Source: an uncultured Bacteroidales bacterium
GTDB lineage: Bacteria > Bacteroidota > Bacteroidia > Bacteroidales > UBA932
Length of the DNA stretch: 6,185 bases
Direction of reading: 5' to 3'
Assembly (NCBI GenBank): GCA_946406095.1
Contig: CAMJJO010000104.1
Span: 1-6,185, forward strand
The notes beneath the pieces are model-generated. The model saw only the letters and a list, made by a program, of their open reading frames with translations. It searched no databases and was not told the DNA's origin. Made by a program: the position numbers and the translations under genes. This document shows, in pieces, positions 1-6,185 of this stretch. Each line of letters starts with the position of its first letter. Position 1 is the stretch's first letter.

Positions 1-6
1 ATTTGG

Positions 7-1671
7 TTATCGTTTATCAAATGTGACTTTCGCATTTACTGCAGTGTTGTTTGCGGGGCTGACCTCGTCGGACATCTCGGAAAGGTCTACTATCACGAAG
101 TTCGCGCCTTCAGGGATCACGAAGTAGGAGTAACGGTGGTCTCCCTGGCCGCCGATTCCGTCTACGGTCTCACCGAGGGCGGGTTCTACGGTGCCGGTGT
201 GGTCGTTACGCTTGGCGTCCGCGGTGGAACCGAAGGCATAGACGTTGTTCTCGAGACTGGTCACGAGGAAGGTGAGCCAGGCGGCACCGGAGGTTGCGCC
301 GGTGACAGAGTTCTTGGAGTTGTAGTTCCCGCTCTTGCGAGGCAGGGCATCACCCTTGTAAACGAACACGGCGGGATTTGCAAGGCTCTGCTTGAGAGTG
401 TACTTACGCTGGAAACCCGCCTTGAGGTCGGAGTCCTTGTCCGCTGCGTTGAATCCACCCCACATCCAAAGCTCGGTAACCTCCATGGTGTAGGGATTGA
501 TCTTGTCTACGGTGTTGTTGAAGCTTACCTGCTTGTTCTTGGGATCGGTCGCGGGCGAGTAGATCTTGATGGTCTTGGCATCGGTATCTACCACTATACG
601 GTATATGCCTGCGGTCGCGATCTCCCAATACTTGGCACCGGTCTGGGTAGTGAGAGCCTGGCCGAATGTAACGGCGGTGCCGTCGGAAATCTCGTGGCTG
701 TCTCCTGCAGGAACGATGGACAAGTTCTTTGCTTCGTTGAAGGACACAGGGATGTAGAGTTTGCCTGCAGCGAGTTCACCGCGCCATGCATACACTCCAG
801 GATTCTCCAAAGTGGGCTCGATCTTGGTCTCAGCCGCAATGGCGCTGCCCGCCAGGAAGAGGGAATCGACCTCGAAAATCTGAGAGGTAGGGATAACGGT
901 TACGGTCTGGGTGGTGAAGTTGAGGCTTACGCGATAGCTGTCAGCATTGGCGATGGTCCAGAAGCACTCTTCGCTCTTGTCGACCGCCTTTGCCGCCTGT
1001 GCTTCACCGTTCACCAGCAGGTCTTTTCCGCCGGCGGGCACGATCACGTTGTTCTCGTCGCCGAAGATGACGGGGAAGTTGAGCTTACCGGCCTTCAGGT
1101 TGCCGTTATACACGAACAGGCCGGAGTTATTGGCGCTTGCAGACATCTCGATCTGATCTCGCACGGCGGTGCCACCCATAAAGACCTTATCGGCAGCGAA
1201 CTGCTTGGGACCGTAGGTCTTGATGGGAACCACGATGGTGGACATATCGGGAATGACCACTCGGGGACCGGTATAAGTTGCGATAATGCTGAAGCGGAGT
1301 TCACCCTTGGTGCTGGTCTGCTGGCCGAAGTGGTCGACCAGCATATCCTGCAGCTGCTTGTTGGTATAGGAGCGGGTGAAGTTGCCGCCGTCCTCGTACT
1401 CGCTGATTGCCGCCGCTTTGCTCGAAGGCATCTCGACCGAATACTGATAAGTCATTATGAAGTCGTCCCCGTAGTCGTATGCAGGGGTCCAGGTGATGGT
1501 GAGGGCAACTGCGTCCGGAGCAGCCTCGTTGAGGATGACGGACTCTGCAGATGCGCTGATCTCCATCGTGGCGTTGTAGTTCGACTTGCTGTTGTCGATC
1601 TCGTGCTTGTTGCACCCGATGAGTGCAGCAGCGGCTATGCCCATAAGGGCGATGTTCATTATCTTTTTCAT
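7..1671 (-). CDS. SusE/SusF-like outer-membrane lipoprotein with three tandem C-terminal modules
   Basis: Probable surface glycan-binding lipoprotein acting beside the SusC/SusD pair. It is complete at 554 aa, longer than starch SusE (about 390) and nearer in size to SusF (about 485). Residues 1-20 are a lipoprotein signal with lipobox LIGC (C20), followed by the charged stretch NKHEIDN. Residues about 33-152 resemble the N-terminal SusE domain: SVILNEAAPDAVALTITW, a Y-x-Y-x-V-E strand at 75-80, then strands ending in VVPIKTYGPKQ. Three related modules follow, at about 161-262, 267-372 and 397-535. Each opens with a short hydrophobic strand (KVFMGG, SLFLAG, LWMWGG), has N-x-x-x-F/Y-x-Y/W-x-G, and closes with an aromatic strand pair like those of SusE/SusF binding modules. 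The ATG at 1671 lies 4 bases after the susD-like stop, implying co-transcription and probably coupled translation. The family call is good, but starch as ligand is not shown and other glycans are equally possible. Confidence 0.88.
   Translation of the reverse strand: MKKIMNIALMGIAAAALIGCNKHEIDNSKSNYNATMEISASAESVILNEAAPDAVALTITWTPAYDYGDDFIMTYQYSVEMPSSKAAAISEYEDGGNFTRSYTNKQLQDMLVDHFGQQTSTKGELRFSIIATYTGPRVVIPDMSTIVVPIKTYGPKQFAADKVFMGGTAVRDQIEMSASANNSGLFVYNGNLKAGKLNFPVIFGDENNVIVPAGGKDLLVNGEAQAAKAVDKSEECFWTIANADSYRVSLNFTTQTVTVIPTSQIFEVDSLFLAGSAIAAETKIEPTLENPGVYAWRGELAAGKLYIPVSFNEAKNLSIVPAGDSHEISDGTAVTFGQALTTQTGAKYWEIATAGIYRIVVDTDAKTIKIYSPATDPKNKQVSFNNTVDKINPYTMEVTELWMWGGFNAADKDSDLKAGFQRKYTLKQSLANPAVFVYKGDALPRKSGNYNSKNSVTGATSGAAWLTFLVTSLENNVYAFGSTADAKRNDHTGTVEPALGETVDGIGGQGDHRYSYFVIPEGANFVIVDLSEMSDEVSPANNTAVNAKVTFDKR
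67..483 (-). repeat. SusE/F-like module, copy 3, enlarged and divergent
   Basis: Protein-level repeat, residues about 397-535. The opening LWMWGGFN, the segment ANPAVFVYKGDALPRKSG, the strand AAWLTFLVTSLENNVYAFG and the closing YSYFVIPEGANFVIVDLSE correspond to the same elements in copies 1 and 2. It is about 35 residues longer, because of glycine-, serine- and asparagine-rich insertions around 445-463 and 480-512. The match is weaker than between copies 1 and 2, and its limits are approximate. Confidence 0.65.
556..873 (-). repeat. SusE/F-like module, copy 2
   Basis: Protein-level repeat, residues about 267-372. It opens with DSLFLAGSA, continues with ENPGVYAWRGELAAGKLYIP and the LSIVPAGD turn, and closes with KYWEIATAGIYRIVVD and AKTIKIY. 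It matches copy 1 element by element. The conserved aromatic residues (Y294, W296, W349, Y357) are candidates for either the core or sugar stacking; the sequence does not say which. Confidence 0.8.
886..1191 (-). repeat. SusE/F-like module, copy 1
   Basis: Protein-level repeat, residues about 161-262. Key elements are DKVFMGG, then NNSGLFVYNGNLKAGKLNFP, then the NVIVPAGG turn, and closing strands around CFWTIANADSYRVSL and QTVTVI. It aligns closely with copy 2, especially through the AGK-L-P segment and the VPAG turn. Confidence 0.8.
1216..1575 (-). other. N-terminal SusE-type beta-sandwich domain
   Basis: Residues about 33-152 of the SusE/F-like protein. They show the SusE pattern of an opening strand, a leucine-asparagine-glutamate turn (LNEA), an alternating strand ending in TITW, then a tyrosine-rich strand ending in VE. 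In SusE-type proteins this domain acts as a spacer that lifts the binding modules from the membrane. The boundaries are estimated by eye. Confidence 0.7.
1612..1671 (-). other. Lipoprotein signal peptide and lipobox of the SusE/F-like protein
   Basis: Twenty codons encode a basic start (MKK), an alanine-rich hydrophobic core and the lipobox LIGC, placing the predicted lipidated cysteine at residue 20. The next residues, NKHEIDN, carry a lysine and two acidic side chains. This loosely resembles the charged export signal that directs Bacteroidota lipoproteins to the cell surface. Confidence 0.9.
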
Positions 1672-1675
1672 AGAA

Positions 1676-3382
1676 TCAATAGCCTTCGTTGTTAGTCAAA
1701 TTGCCACCCGAAAGTTCGATATCGTGGGTCGGGATGGGAAGGAGATACTGACGTGCAGGGAAGATGCGCTTTGCACCCTCTTCGCACAGTCCGGCTGCCT
1801 TGAGAGGAGCGAAGTCGGCCATACCGTCTTCGTCGATTTCAGGGGTCTGTCCCCAGAACCAGTAGCCTTTGTTGACAACCTTGTCGAGGCAGTCTGCCGG
1901 AGCAAGGTTGATGTAGTTGAACTTGTTGAGAGCCTTTTCTGCAAGACGCCAGCGGATGAGGTCGCGGTAGCGCAGGCCTTCGAAAGCAAGCTCCACGCGG
2001 CGTTCCAGACGCACGGTCTGGCGGAGGGTCGCCTGGTCGGTAGCGGTTACCGCAGGATAGAGGGTCTTGGCAGAAGGGCTCACCTGATATGCACGTGCAC
2101 GGACCTGGTTGATGGCATCGAGCACGGAGTCGTCAATCTGGTTTAGCTCGATCTTGGCCTCTGCATACATAAGGAGCACATCTGCGTAGCGCATAATGGT
2201 GTAGTCGCACTGCACCTGCTTTCCGTTCTCGGTCCAGGTCGCATCCACGCCCTTCTTGAGCAGAAGGCCGTTGTAGGAAGCGTACTGGTTGACGATGCGG
2301 CTGTCCTGGTTGTCCTGCTGGGCTCCGGTGGAGGCGTTGGTCACCTTCTTGGTTGCAGGTGAAGGATCGAACTCGAATCCGCAGTGCATAGTGTTGAATT
2401 CAACGATGGTCTTCGCGCAGCGGGGATCCCTGTTCTCAAAGGGTTTCAGGCTGTTGAAGAGAGGGCTCTCGTCAATGGGCTTGCCGTCGGTGCAGAGGTA
2501 GGCTGCGAGAAGATCCCAAGAAGGAGTGTATGCAGCATATCCACCTGCGTTGCGGGGCAGGGAGTTGTTCACATACCACTGATCCAGCAGTACACTGTTC
2601 TCGATGGAACGGGGGATGGCGAAGATCTTCTCTTTGATGAATCCGGTGCTCTGCCAGAAGATGTCGGCGTAGTCGGCCTCGAGGGCGTAGTTGCCGAGCT
2701 TGATGCAGTTCTGGGCTGCCTCCGCGGCAACTGCCCAGTCGCCGTTGTAGAGGGCATAGCGGGCCTTCATCGCATAAGCGGCACCCTTGGTGAAGTGAAC
2801 TGCGTTCACACCCCAGTCAGCAGGGAGATATTCGGCCGCAAGGTCGAAATCTGCATACATCTTGGCAATCACCTCAGCCTTGGGAGTGCGGCCGTTCTTC
2901 TCGGCCTCCTGAATGGTCTGATAGGTGTCGATGTAGGGAACGTCACCGAAGAAGAAAACGAGATCGCCGTATTTGCAGGCACGGGAGAAATAGGCCTCGC
3001 CTTCGTAGCGACGGACCTGCGCTTCGTCCATCCCGGCCTCGCGTGCACGGTCAATTTTGTCGAGCAGGGAGTTCGCCCTGGCGATCAGCTTGTAGGCCTG
3101 TTGCCAGATGGTGTAGGCATCCCAGGTCTGGCCGTTGACGGTGCCTTCGAGGATGGCGTTGCGGTTGGTGTTGCGGTAGGTGAAGTTGTCGGACCACTGC
3201 TCCTGGGCAATCAGATAATCCCAGTAGCCTAGCACGTAGAATTCATTCACCGCCATATTGAGTTCGGTCTCCGTGGTATACCAGGAGTTGCTGTTGCCCT
3301 GGCTCTTGGGAGTCATATCCATGGACACGCAGGATGCAAATGCAAGCGCGGCGGCAATTATAATGATGATATTCTTTTTCAT
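1676..3382 (-). CDS. SusD/RagB-family outer-membrane nutrient-binding lipoprotein
   Basis: Surface lipoprotein that caps the adjacent SusC-like barrel and helps bind the incoming substrate. It is complete at 568 aa, within the usual 450-650 range. Residues 1-18 form a lipoprotein signal ending in FASC, so C18 should be lipidated. The N-terminal SusD-like half includes IWQQAYKLIARAN (92-104), GEAYFSRA (128-135) and YGDLVFFFGDVPY (138-150), the typical helical TPR-like core. The C-terminal SusD/RagB half includes ENRDPRCAKTI (316-326), RYADVLLMYAEAK (398-410), AINQVRARAY (423-432), ERRVELAFEGLRYRDLIRW (460-478) and the closing YLLPIPTHDIE...NLTNNEGY (546-568). The ATG at 3382 is chosen because it directly precedes a basic, then hydrophobic signal sequence. 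The start sits 13 bases after the susC-like stop, with only a weak purine stretch (GAGAG) ahead of it; strong Shine-Dalgarno sites are often absent in this phylum. Aromatic residues are dense in 34-70, but no ligand can be named. Confidence 0.97.
   Translation of the reverse strand: MKKNIIIIIAAALAFASCVSMDMTPKSQGNSNSWYTTETELNMAVNEFYVLGYWDYLIAQEQWSDNFTYRNTNRNAILEGTVNGQTWDAYTIWQQAYKLIARANSLLDKIDRAREAGMDEAQVRRYEGEAYFSRACKYGDLVFFFGDVPYIDTYQTIQEAEKNGRTPKAEVIAKMYADFDLAAEYLPADWGVNAVHFTKGAAYAMKARYALYNGDWAVAAEAAQNCIKLGNYALEADYADIFWQSTGFIKEKIFAIPRSIENSVLLDQWYVNNSLPRNAGGYAAYTPSWDLLAAYLCTDGKPIDESPLFNSLKPFENRDPRCAKTIVEFNTMHCGFEFDPSPATKKVTNASTGAQQDNQDSRIVNQYASYNGLLLKKGVDATWTENGKQVQCDYTIMRYADVLLMYAEAKIELNQIDDSVLDAINQVRARAYQVSPSAKTLYPAVTATDQATLRQTVRLERRVELAFEGLRYRDLIRWRLAEKALNKFNYINLAPADCLDKVVNKGYWFWGQTPEIDEDGMADFAPLKAAGLCEEGAKRIFPARQYLLPIPTHDIELSGGNLTNNEGY
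3329..3382 (-). other. Lipoprotein signal peptide and lipobox of the SusD-like protein
   Basis: The first 18 codons encode MKKN, then a run of isoleucines and alanines, ending in the lipobox FASC with cysteine 18 as the predicted lipid attachment site. The following residues, VSMDMTP, contain only one acidic residue, so the acidic surface-export signature described for some Bacteroidota lipoproteins is weak. Surface exposure is inferred from the SusD family. Confidence 0.9.
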
Positions 3383-3395
3383 AAGACTCTCGCGT

Positions 3396-6185
3396 TTAGA
3401 ATTTTACGGAAACACCCATCAGGACGGAAGTCGTAATAGGATAGGAAGTGTAGCCCATCTCAGGATCCCATCCCTTCGGATAGTGGCTGAGAGAGAACAG
3501 GTCGGATGCACTGGCATATACACGGACCTTCTTGGCTCCGATGACAGAGGTCCACTTGGAAGGAAGGGTGTAGCCCAGGGTGATGTTCTTCAGGCGGAAG
3601 TATGCGCCGTTGAACATCCAGTAGTCGGAAATCGCATAGTTGTTGGAGATGCCCACCTTGGTGAGACGGGGATATACAGCCTTAGCGTTTTCTTCGTCAG
3701 TGTTGAAGGGGCTCCAGTACTTGCCGTCGATGATGGCGGGGATGTTGCCATAGTTGTCGCGGAGCGGCTGGACCATCGCAGAACCCATATAGGAGTTCTT
3801 CTTGCCTATGCCCTGGAAGGCCATCGAGAAGTCGAATCCCTTGTAGGCGAGGTTGATGTTGCCGCCGAACTGGAAGCGGGGGAACTGGTTGCCCAGAACC
3901 ACGCGGTCGTATTCAGGGGAGATCTTTCCGTCCGGAACTCCGTCGGGACCGGAGATATCCTTGTACTTGATATCACCGACTGCCACGGAGTTGTTGAGCT
4001 TGGCGGAGTTGTCCACATCTTCCTGGGTGAGGAAGAGACCCTCGGAAACGTATCCGTAGTAGGCGTTGTAGTACTCACCCGCACGCTGGATGGTGCTGCT
4101 GCCGATGATGTCGGCATCGTTCAGGTAGTCGATCCTGGAGAGGAAGTCGGACACGTTGGCGCTCACGCTGTAGATGAAGTCGCCTTTGCGGTCGTGCCAG
4201 CCGAGTTCGAGATCCCATCCGCGGGTGCTCATCTTACCGGCATTGGTGCTGGGGTTGTTGTAACCCATGGCCCATGGAATTTCGATGGAGAGAAGCATGC
4301 CGTCGGTCTTCTTCCAGTAGTAGTCGAAGCCCACGGATAGCTTGCTGTCGAAGAGAGTGGCATCGAGGCCGAGGTCGGTTGAAGTGGTGGTCTCCCAAGT
4401 GATATCCTCGACTGCAAGTGCGCGCTGGGAAGCGGTCTTGTTGGAGGTCACTTCGCCGTCCTTGTAGAAGAGGGCGTCGCCGAAATTGATGAGGGCGAGG
4501 TAAGGGAAGTAGTTGCTTCCGATGCGCTCGTTACCAAGCATACCCCAGCTGGCGCGGAGTTTCAGGAAGGAGAGAACGGGCTTGAGGCCGTCCATAAAGG
4601 ATTCCTGGCTGATCACCCAGCCCGCGGATGCGGAGGGGAAGGTTCCCCAGCGGTACTTGCTGGCGAAGCGGGAAGATCCGTCACGGCGGACATTGGCCTG
4701 GAAGAGATAGCGTCCGTCGTAGTCGTACATCACACGGCCGAAGAAGGAGTTGGAGGTGTACTCGCTGGCGCTGCCGGAGTTCTCCTGGAAGTCCTCGGGA
4801 CCGATGTTGAGGTAAGGATACTGGGTGAGCTCGTACTGGTCGCGGGCTGCGGTCAGGTTCTCGCTCTTGGCAACATAGTTCTCGAAACCGGCCATCGCGC
4901 TGAAGTTGTGGTACTTGCCAAAGGTGTGATGGTAGTTGACCAGGACCTGTGCGGTAACGTTGTAGTTGTCGTTACGGGTCTCGGAGAGCTTGTTGGTGGC
5001 GTAGGAAGTGCCACCGCCCTCGAGCCATCCGCCGAATGCATCGGGATCGTCCATCAAGGTGTAGTATGTGGCAAGCTTGAACTGTTTCTGCTTGGTGTAG
5101 TTGATGAACGGGGAGATGACGCCCTGGATGCTGAGTTCCTTGACGGGCTTGTACTCGATGGTACCTTTACCACCGATCTGGGTGCTCCAGGAAGTGGAGT
5201 TTCCGCCGTTGAGGAGGAGTCCGTAAGGGTTGGCTCCGGACTTACCCTCGGCGATGCGTCCGTCTTCCCACATTGCGGCATAGACGGCAGGGGTCTTGCG
5301 CATATCGCTGAAGGGACCATAAACGGTGCTGCGGCTCTTGCCACGGCGGATGTTGATGTCGAGGCTGGCGTTCAGCTTGTCCTTTATGATGGTGAAGTCG
5401 TTGTTGGTGCGGAGCATATAGCGCTGGAATCCGCGGCCGTCATAGAGACCTTCCACGTCGTCGTAGGAAAGGGACACCTTGGTGCGCACCAATTCATTGC
5501 CGCCGGAGACGGACACCTGATGGGTCTGACGGGGTGCATAATCCTTCATCATAAGGCCGCGCCAGTCCGTGATAGGATAGTGGTTGGGATCCGTCTTGTT
5601 GTACTTCACCCAGTTCTTGATCTGGTCGGCGGTGTAGAGCTGGAAGAATCCTGCGGTGTTGTTGTCGTTGTAAAGAAGCTCGTTCGACATCTCGAGGAAG
5701 CGGGTTACACCCACCATATCGGGCTCTGCGGTAGGAATCTCGAGACCGAATTCCCCGGTGTATGTCATGCTCAGGTCGGAACGGTCACCACGCTTGGTGG
5801 TGATAAGGATCACGCCTGCAGCGGCCTTGGAACCGTAGATGGAGGCCGCGGCAGCATCCTTCAATACAGAGATGCTCTGCACGTCGGAAGGATTCACATA
5901 GTCCATACTGCTCACCTGCACGCCGTCCACTATATAAAGAGGATCGGAAGTGCCGATGGTGGTGATACCGCGGACACGGATGGAACCTGCCGAAGCACCC
6001 GGAGCAGAGTTGTCGCGGGTGACCATAACGCCGGAAAGGGCGCCCTGGAGAGCGGTGGAGAGGGTCGTGGTCTTCTTGGCCTCGATGTCCTCGCCGCGCA
6101 CGGAAGCGACAGAACCGGTGAGGTCCTTGCGCTTGACGGTACCATAACCGATGACGACCACTTCGTCGAGAAGTTTGGTGTCGGG
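3396..6185 (-). CDS. SusC/RagA-family TonB-dependent outer-membrane transporter, N-terminus cut off by window edge
   Basis: Outer-membrane 22-strand barrel that imports oligomers, typically glycans, using TonB-ExbBD energy and paired with a SusD-type lid. The reading frame is open to the window edge; 929 codons are visible, ending in TAA at 3396-3398. Numbering from the first visible codon, residues 6-15 read LDEVVVIGYG, the TonB-box-like segment that follows the N-terminal extension in SusC proteins. The plug follows, with the family signature DPLYIVDG (81-88), then LKDAAAASIYG (108-118) and GVILITTKRG (124-133). The barrel shows RDGSSRFA (501-508), LRASWGMLGNE (543-553), YKGFDFSMAFQG (781-792), YFRLKNITLGYTLP (862-875) and a C-terminal phenylalanine, as expected of a barrel inserted by BAM. 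Family members are usually about 1000-1100 aa, so roughly 100 residues (signal peptide and carboxypeptidase-regulatory-like domain) are missing beyond the edge. The GTG at 6161 is an internal valine of the TonB-box segment, not a start. Family is certain; substrate is unknown. Confidence 0.97.
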   Translation of the reverse strand, partial: PDTKLLDEVVVIGYGTVKRKDLTGSVASVRGEDIEAKKTTTLSTALQGALSGVMVTRDNSAPGASAGSIRVRGITTIGTSDPLYIVDGVQVSSMDYVNPSDVQSISVLKDAAAASIYGSKAAAGVILITTKRGDRSDLSMTYTGEFGLEIPTAEPDMVGVTRFLEMSNELLYNDNNTAGFFQLYTADQIKNWVKYNKTDPNHYPITDWRGLMMKDYAPRQTHQVSVSGGNELVRTKVSLSYDDVEGLYDGRGFQRYMLRTNNDFTIIKDKLNASLDINIRRGKSRSTVYGPFSDMRKTPAVYAAMWEDGRIAEGKSGANPYGLLLNGGNSTSWSTQIGGKGTIEYKPVKELSIQGVISPFINYTKQKQFKLATYYTLMDDPDAFGGWLEGGGTSYATNKLSETRNDNYNVTAQVLVNYHHTFGKYHNFSAMAGFENYVAKSENLTAARDQYELTQYPYLNIGPEDFQENSGSASEYTSNSFFGRVMYDYDGRYLFQANVRRDGSSRFASKYRWGTFPSASAGWVISQESFMDGLKPVLSFLKLRASWGMLGNERIGSNYFPYLALINFGDALFYKDGEVTSNKTASQRALAVEDITWETTTSTDLGLDATLFDSKLSVGFDYYWKKTDGMLLSIEIPWAMGYNNPSTNAGKMSTRGWDLELGWHDRKGDFIYSVSANVSDFLSRIDYLNDADIIGSSTIQRAGEYYNAYYGYVSEGLFLTQEDVDNSAKLNNSVAVGDIKYKDISGPDGVPDGKISPEYDRVVLGNQFPRFQFGGNINLAYKGFDFSMAFQGIGKKNSYMGSAMVQPLRDNYGNIPAIIDGKYWSPFNTDEENAKAVYPRLTKVGISNNYAISDYWMFNGAYFRLKNITLGYTLPSKWTSVIGAKKVRVYASASDLFSLSHYPKGWDPEMGYTSYPITTSVLMGVSVKF
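6141..6170 (-). other. TonB-box-like segment at the start of the SusC plug
   Basis: The ten residues LDEVVVIGYG match the conserved DEVVVxGYGT segment of SusC/RagA proteins. In the family this lies between the N-terminal carboxypeptidase-like domain and the plug, and is taken to be the strand that pairs with TonB. Its position here shows that the window cuts the gene near the end of that N-terminal domain. The assignment as the TonB contact rests on family knowledge, not on anything further in this sequence. Confidence 0.75.

Noticed and set aside
136..1695. 519-codon plus-strand open frame opposite the SusE/F-like gene
   Set aside because: It lies in exact codon-complement register with a well-supported lipoprotein gene. 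Its translation is a valine/glycine/histidine-rich sequence with no recognisable domain, and codon bias explains its length.
2384..3232. 282-codon plus-strand open frame opposite the SusD-like gene
   Set aside because: It lies wholly inside the SusD-like gene in the codon-complement register, and the translated product has no recognisable motif. The sense strand carries all the SusD signatures.
3383..3395. Possible promoter or terminator between the SusC-like and SusD-like genes
   Set aside because: The gap is only 13 bases, with no inverted repeat and no Bacteroidota-type -7 element, so the genes are best read as one transcript.
3258..4340. 360-codon plus-strand open frame crossing the SusC/SusD junction
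   Set aside because: Most of it is in the codon-complement register of the SusC-like gene. The product shows no domain, and it spans two sense genes that are both strongly supported.
6159..6161. GTG as a possible start codon of the SusC-like gene
   Set aside because: It encodes a valine inside the conserved LDEVVVIGYG segment, and the frame stays open upstream to the window edge. A start here would remove the signal peptide that an outer-membrane barrel needs.
1..6185. RNA genes, CRISPR arrays, insertion sequences or an undescribed defence or mobile system
   Set aside because: The window is filled almost end to end by three recognisable Sus-type genes. I saw no tRNA/rRNA-like segment, regularly spaced nucleotide repeat, transposase motif or terminal inverted repeat.

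Overview
The window suggests a member of the Bacteroidota, most likely a Bacteroidales species. It consists almost entirely of a susC-susD-susE type gene cluster, an arrangement known only from that phylum. A few sampled 60-base lines give G+C in the mid to high 50s percent. That is high for Bacteroides itself and fits lineages such as Rikenellaceae or uncultured gut/rumen Bacteroidales, but the sequence alone does not fix the genus.

All three genes lie on the minus strand and are read from the right edge to the left. Positions 6185 to 3396 hold a SusC/RagA-type TonB-dependent outer-membrane transporter whose N-terminus lies beyond the right edge; the visible part opens at the TonB-box-like segment. 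After a 13-base gap, positions 3382 to 1676 hold a complete SusD/RagB-family surface lipoprotein of 568 aa. After a 4-base gap, positions 1671 to 7 hold a complete SusE/SusF-like lipoprotein of 554 aa, with an N-terminal SusE-type domain followed by three related tandem modules. Only six bases remain to its left. No intergenic stretch exceeds 13 bases, so promoter, regulator and terminator must all lie outside the window.

By analogy with the starch utilisation system, the SusD-like lipoprotein would act as a lid on the SusC-like barrel. Together they would capture an oligomer, usually a glycan, at the cell surface and import it using TonB energy. The SusE/F-like lipoprotein would be an accessory surface binder. 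No glycoside hydrolase, polysaccharide lyase, peptidase, regulator or inner-membrane transporter is present here, so the substrate cannot be assigned.

I found no RNA gene, CRISPR array, mobile element or undescribed system. The points most worth a second look are the three-module architecture of the SusE/F-like protein, a lengthened acidic loop in the SusC barrel, and long antisense open frames that codon choice explains.
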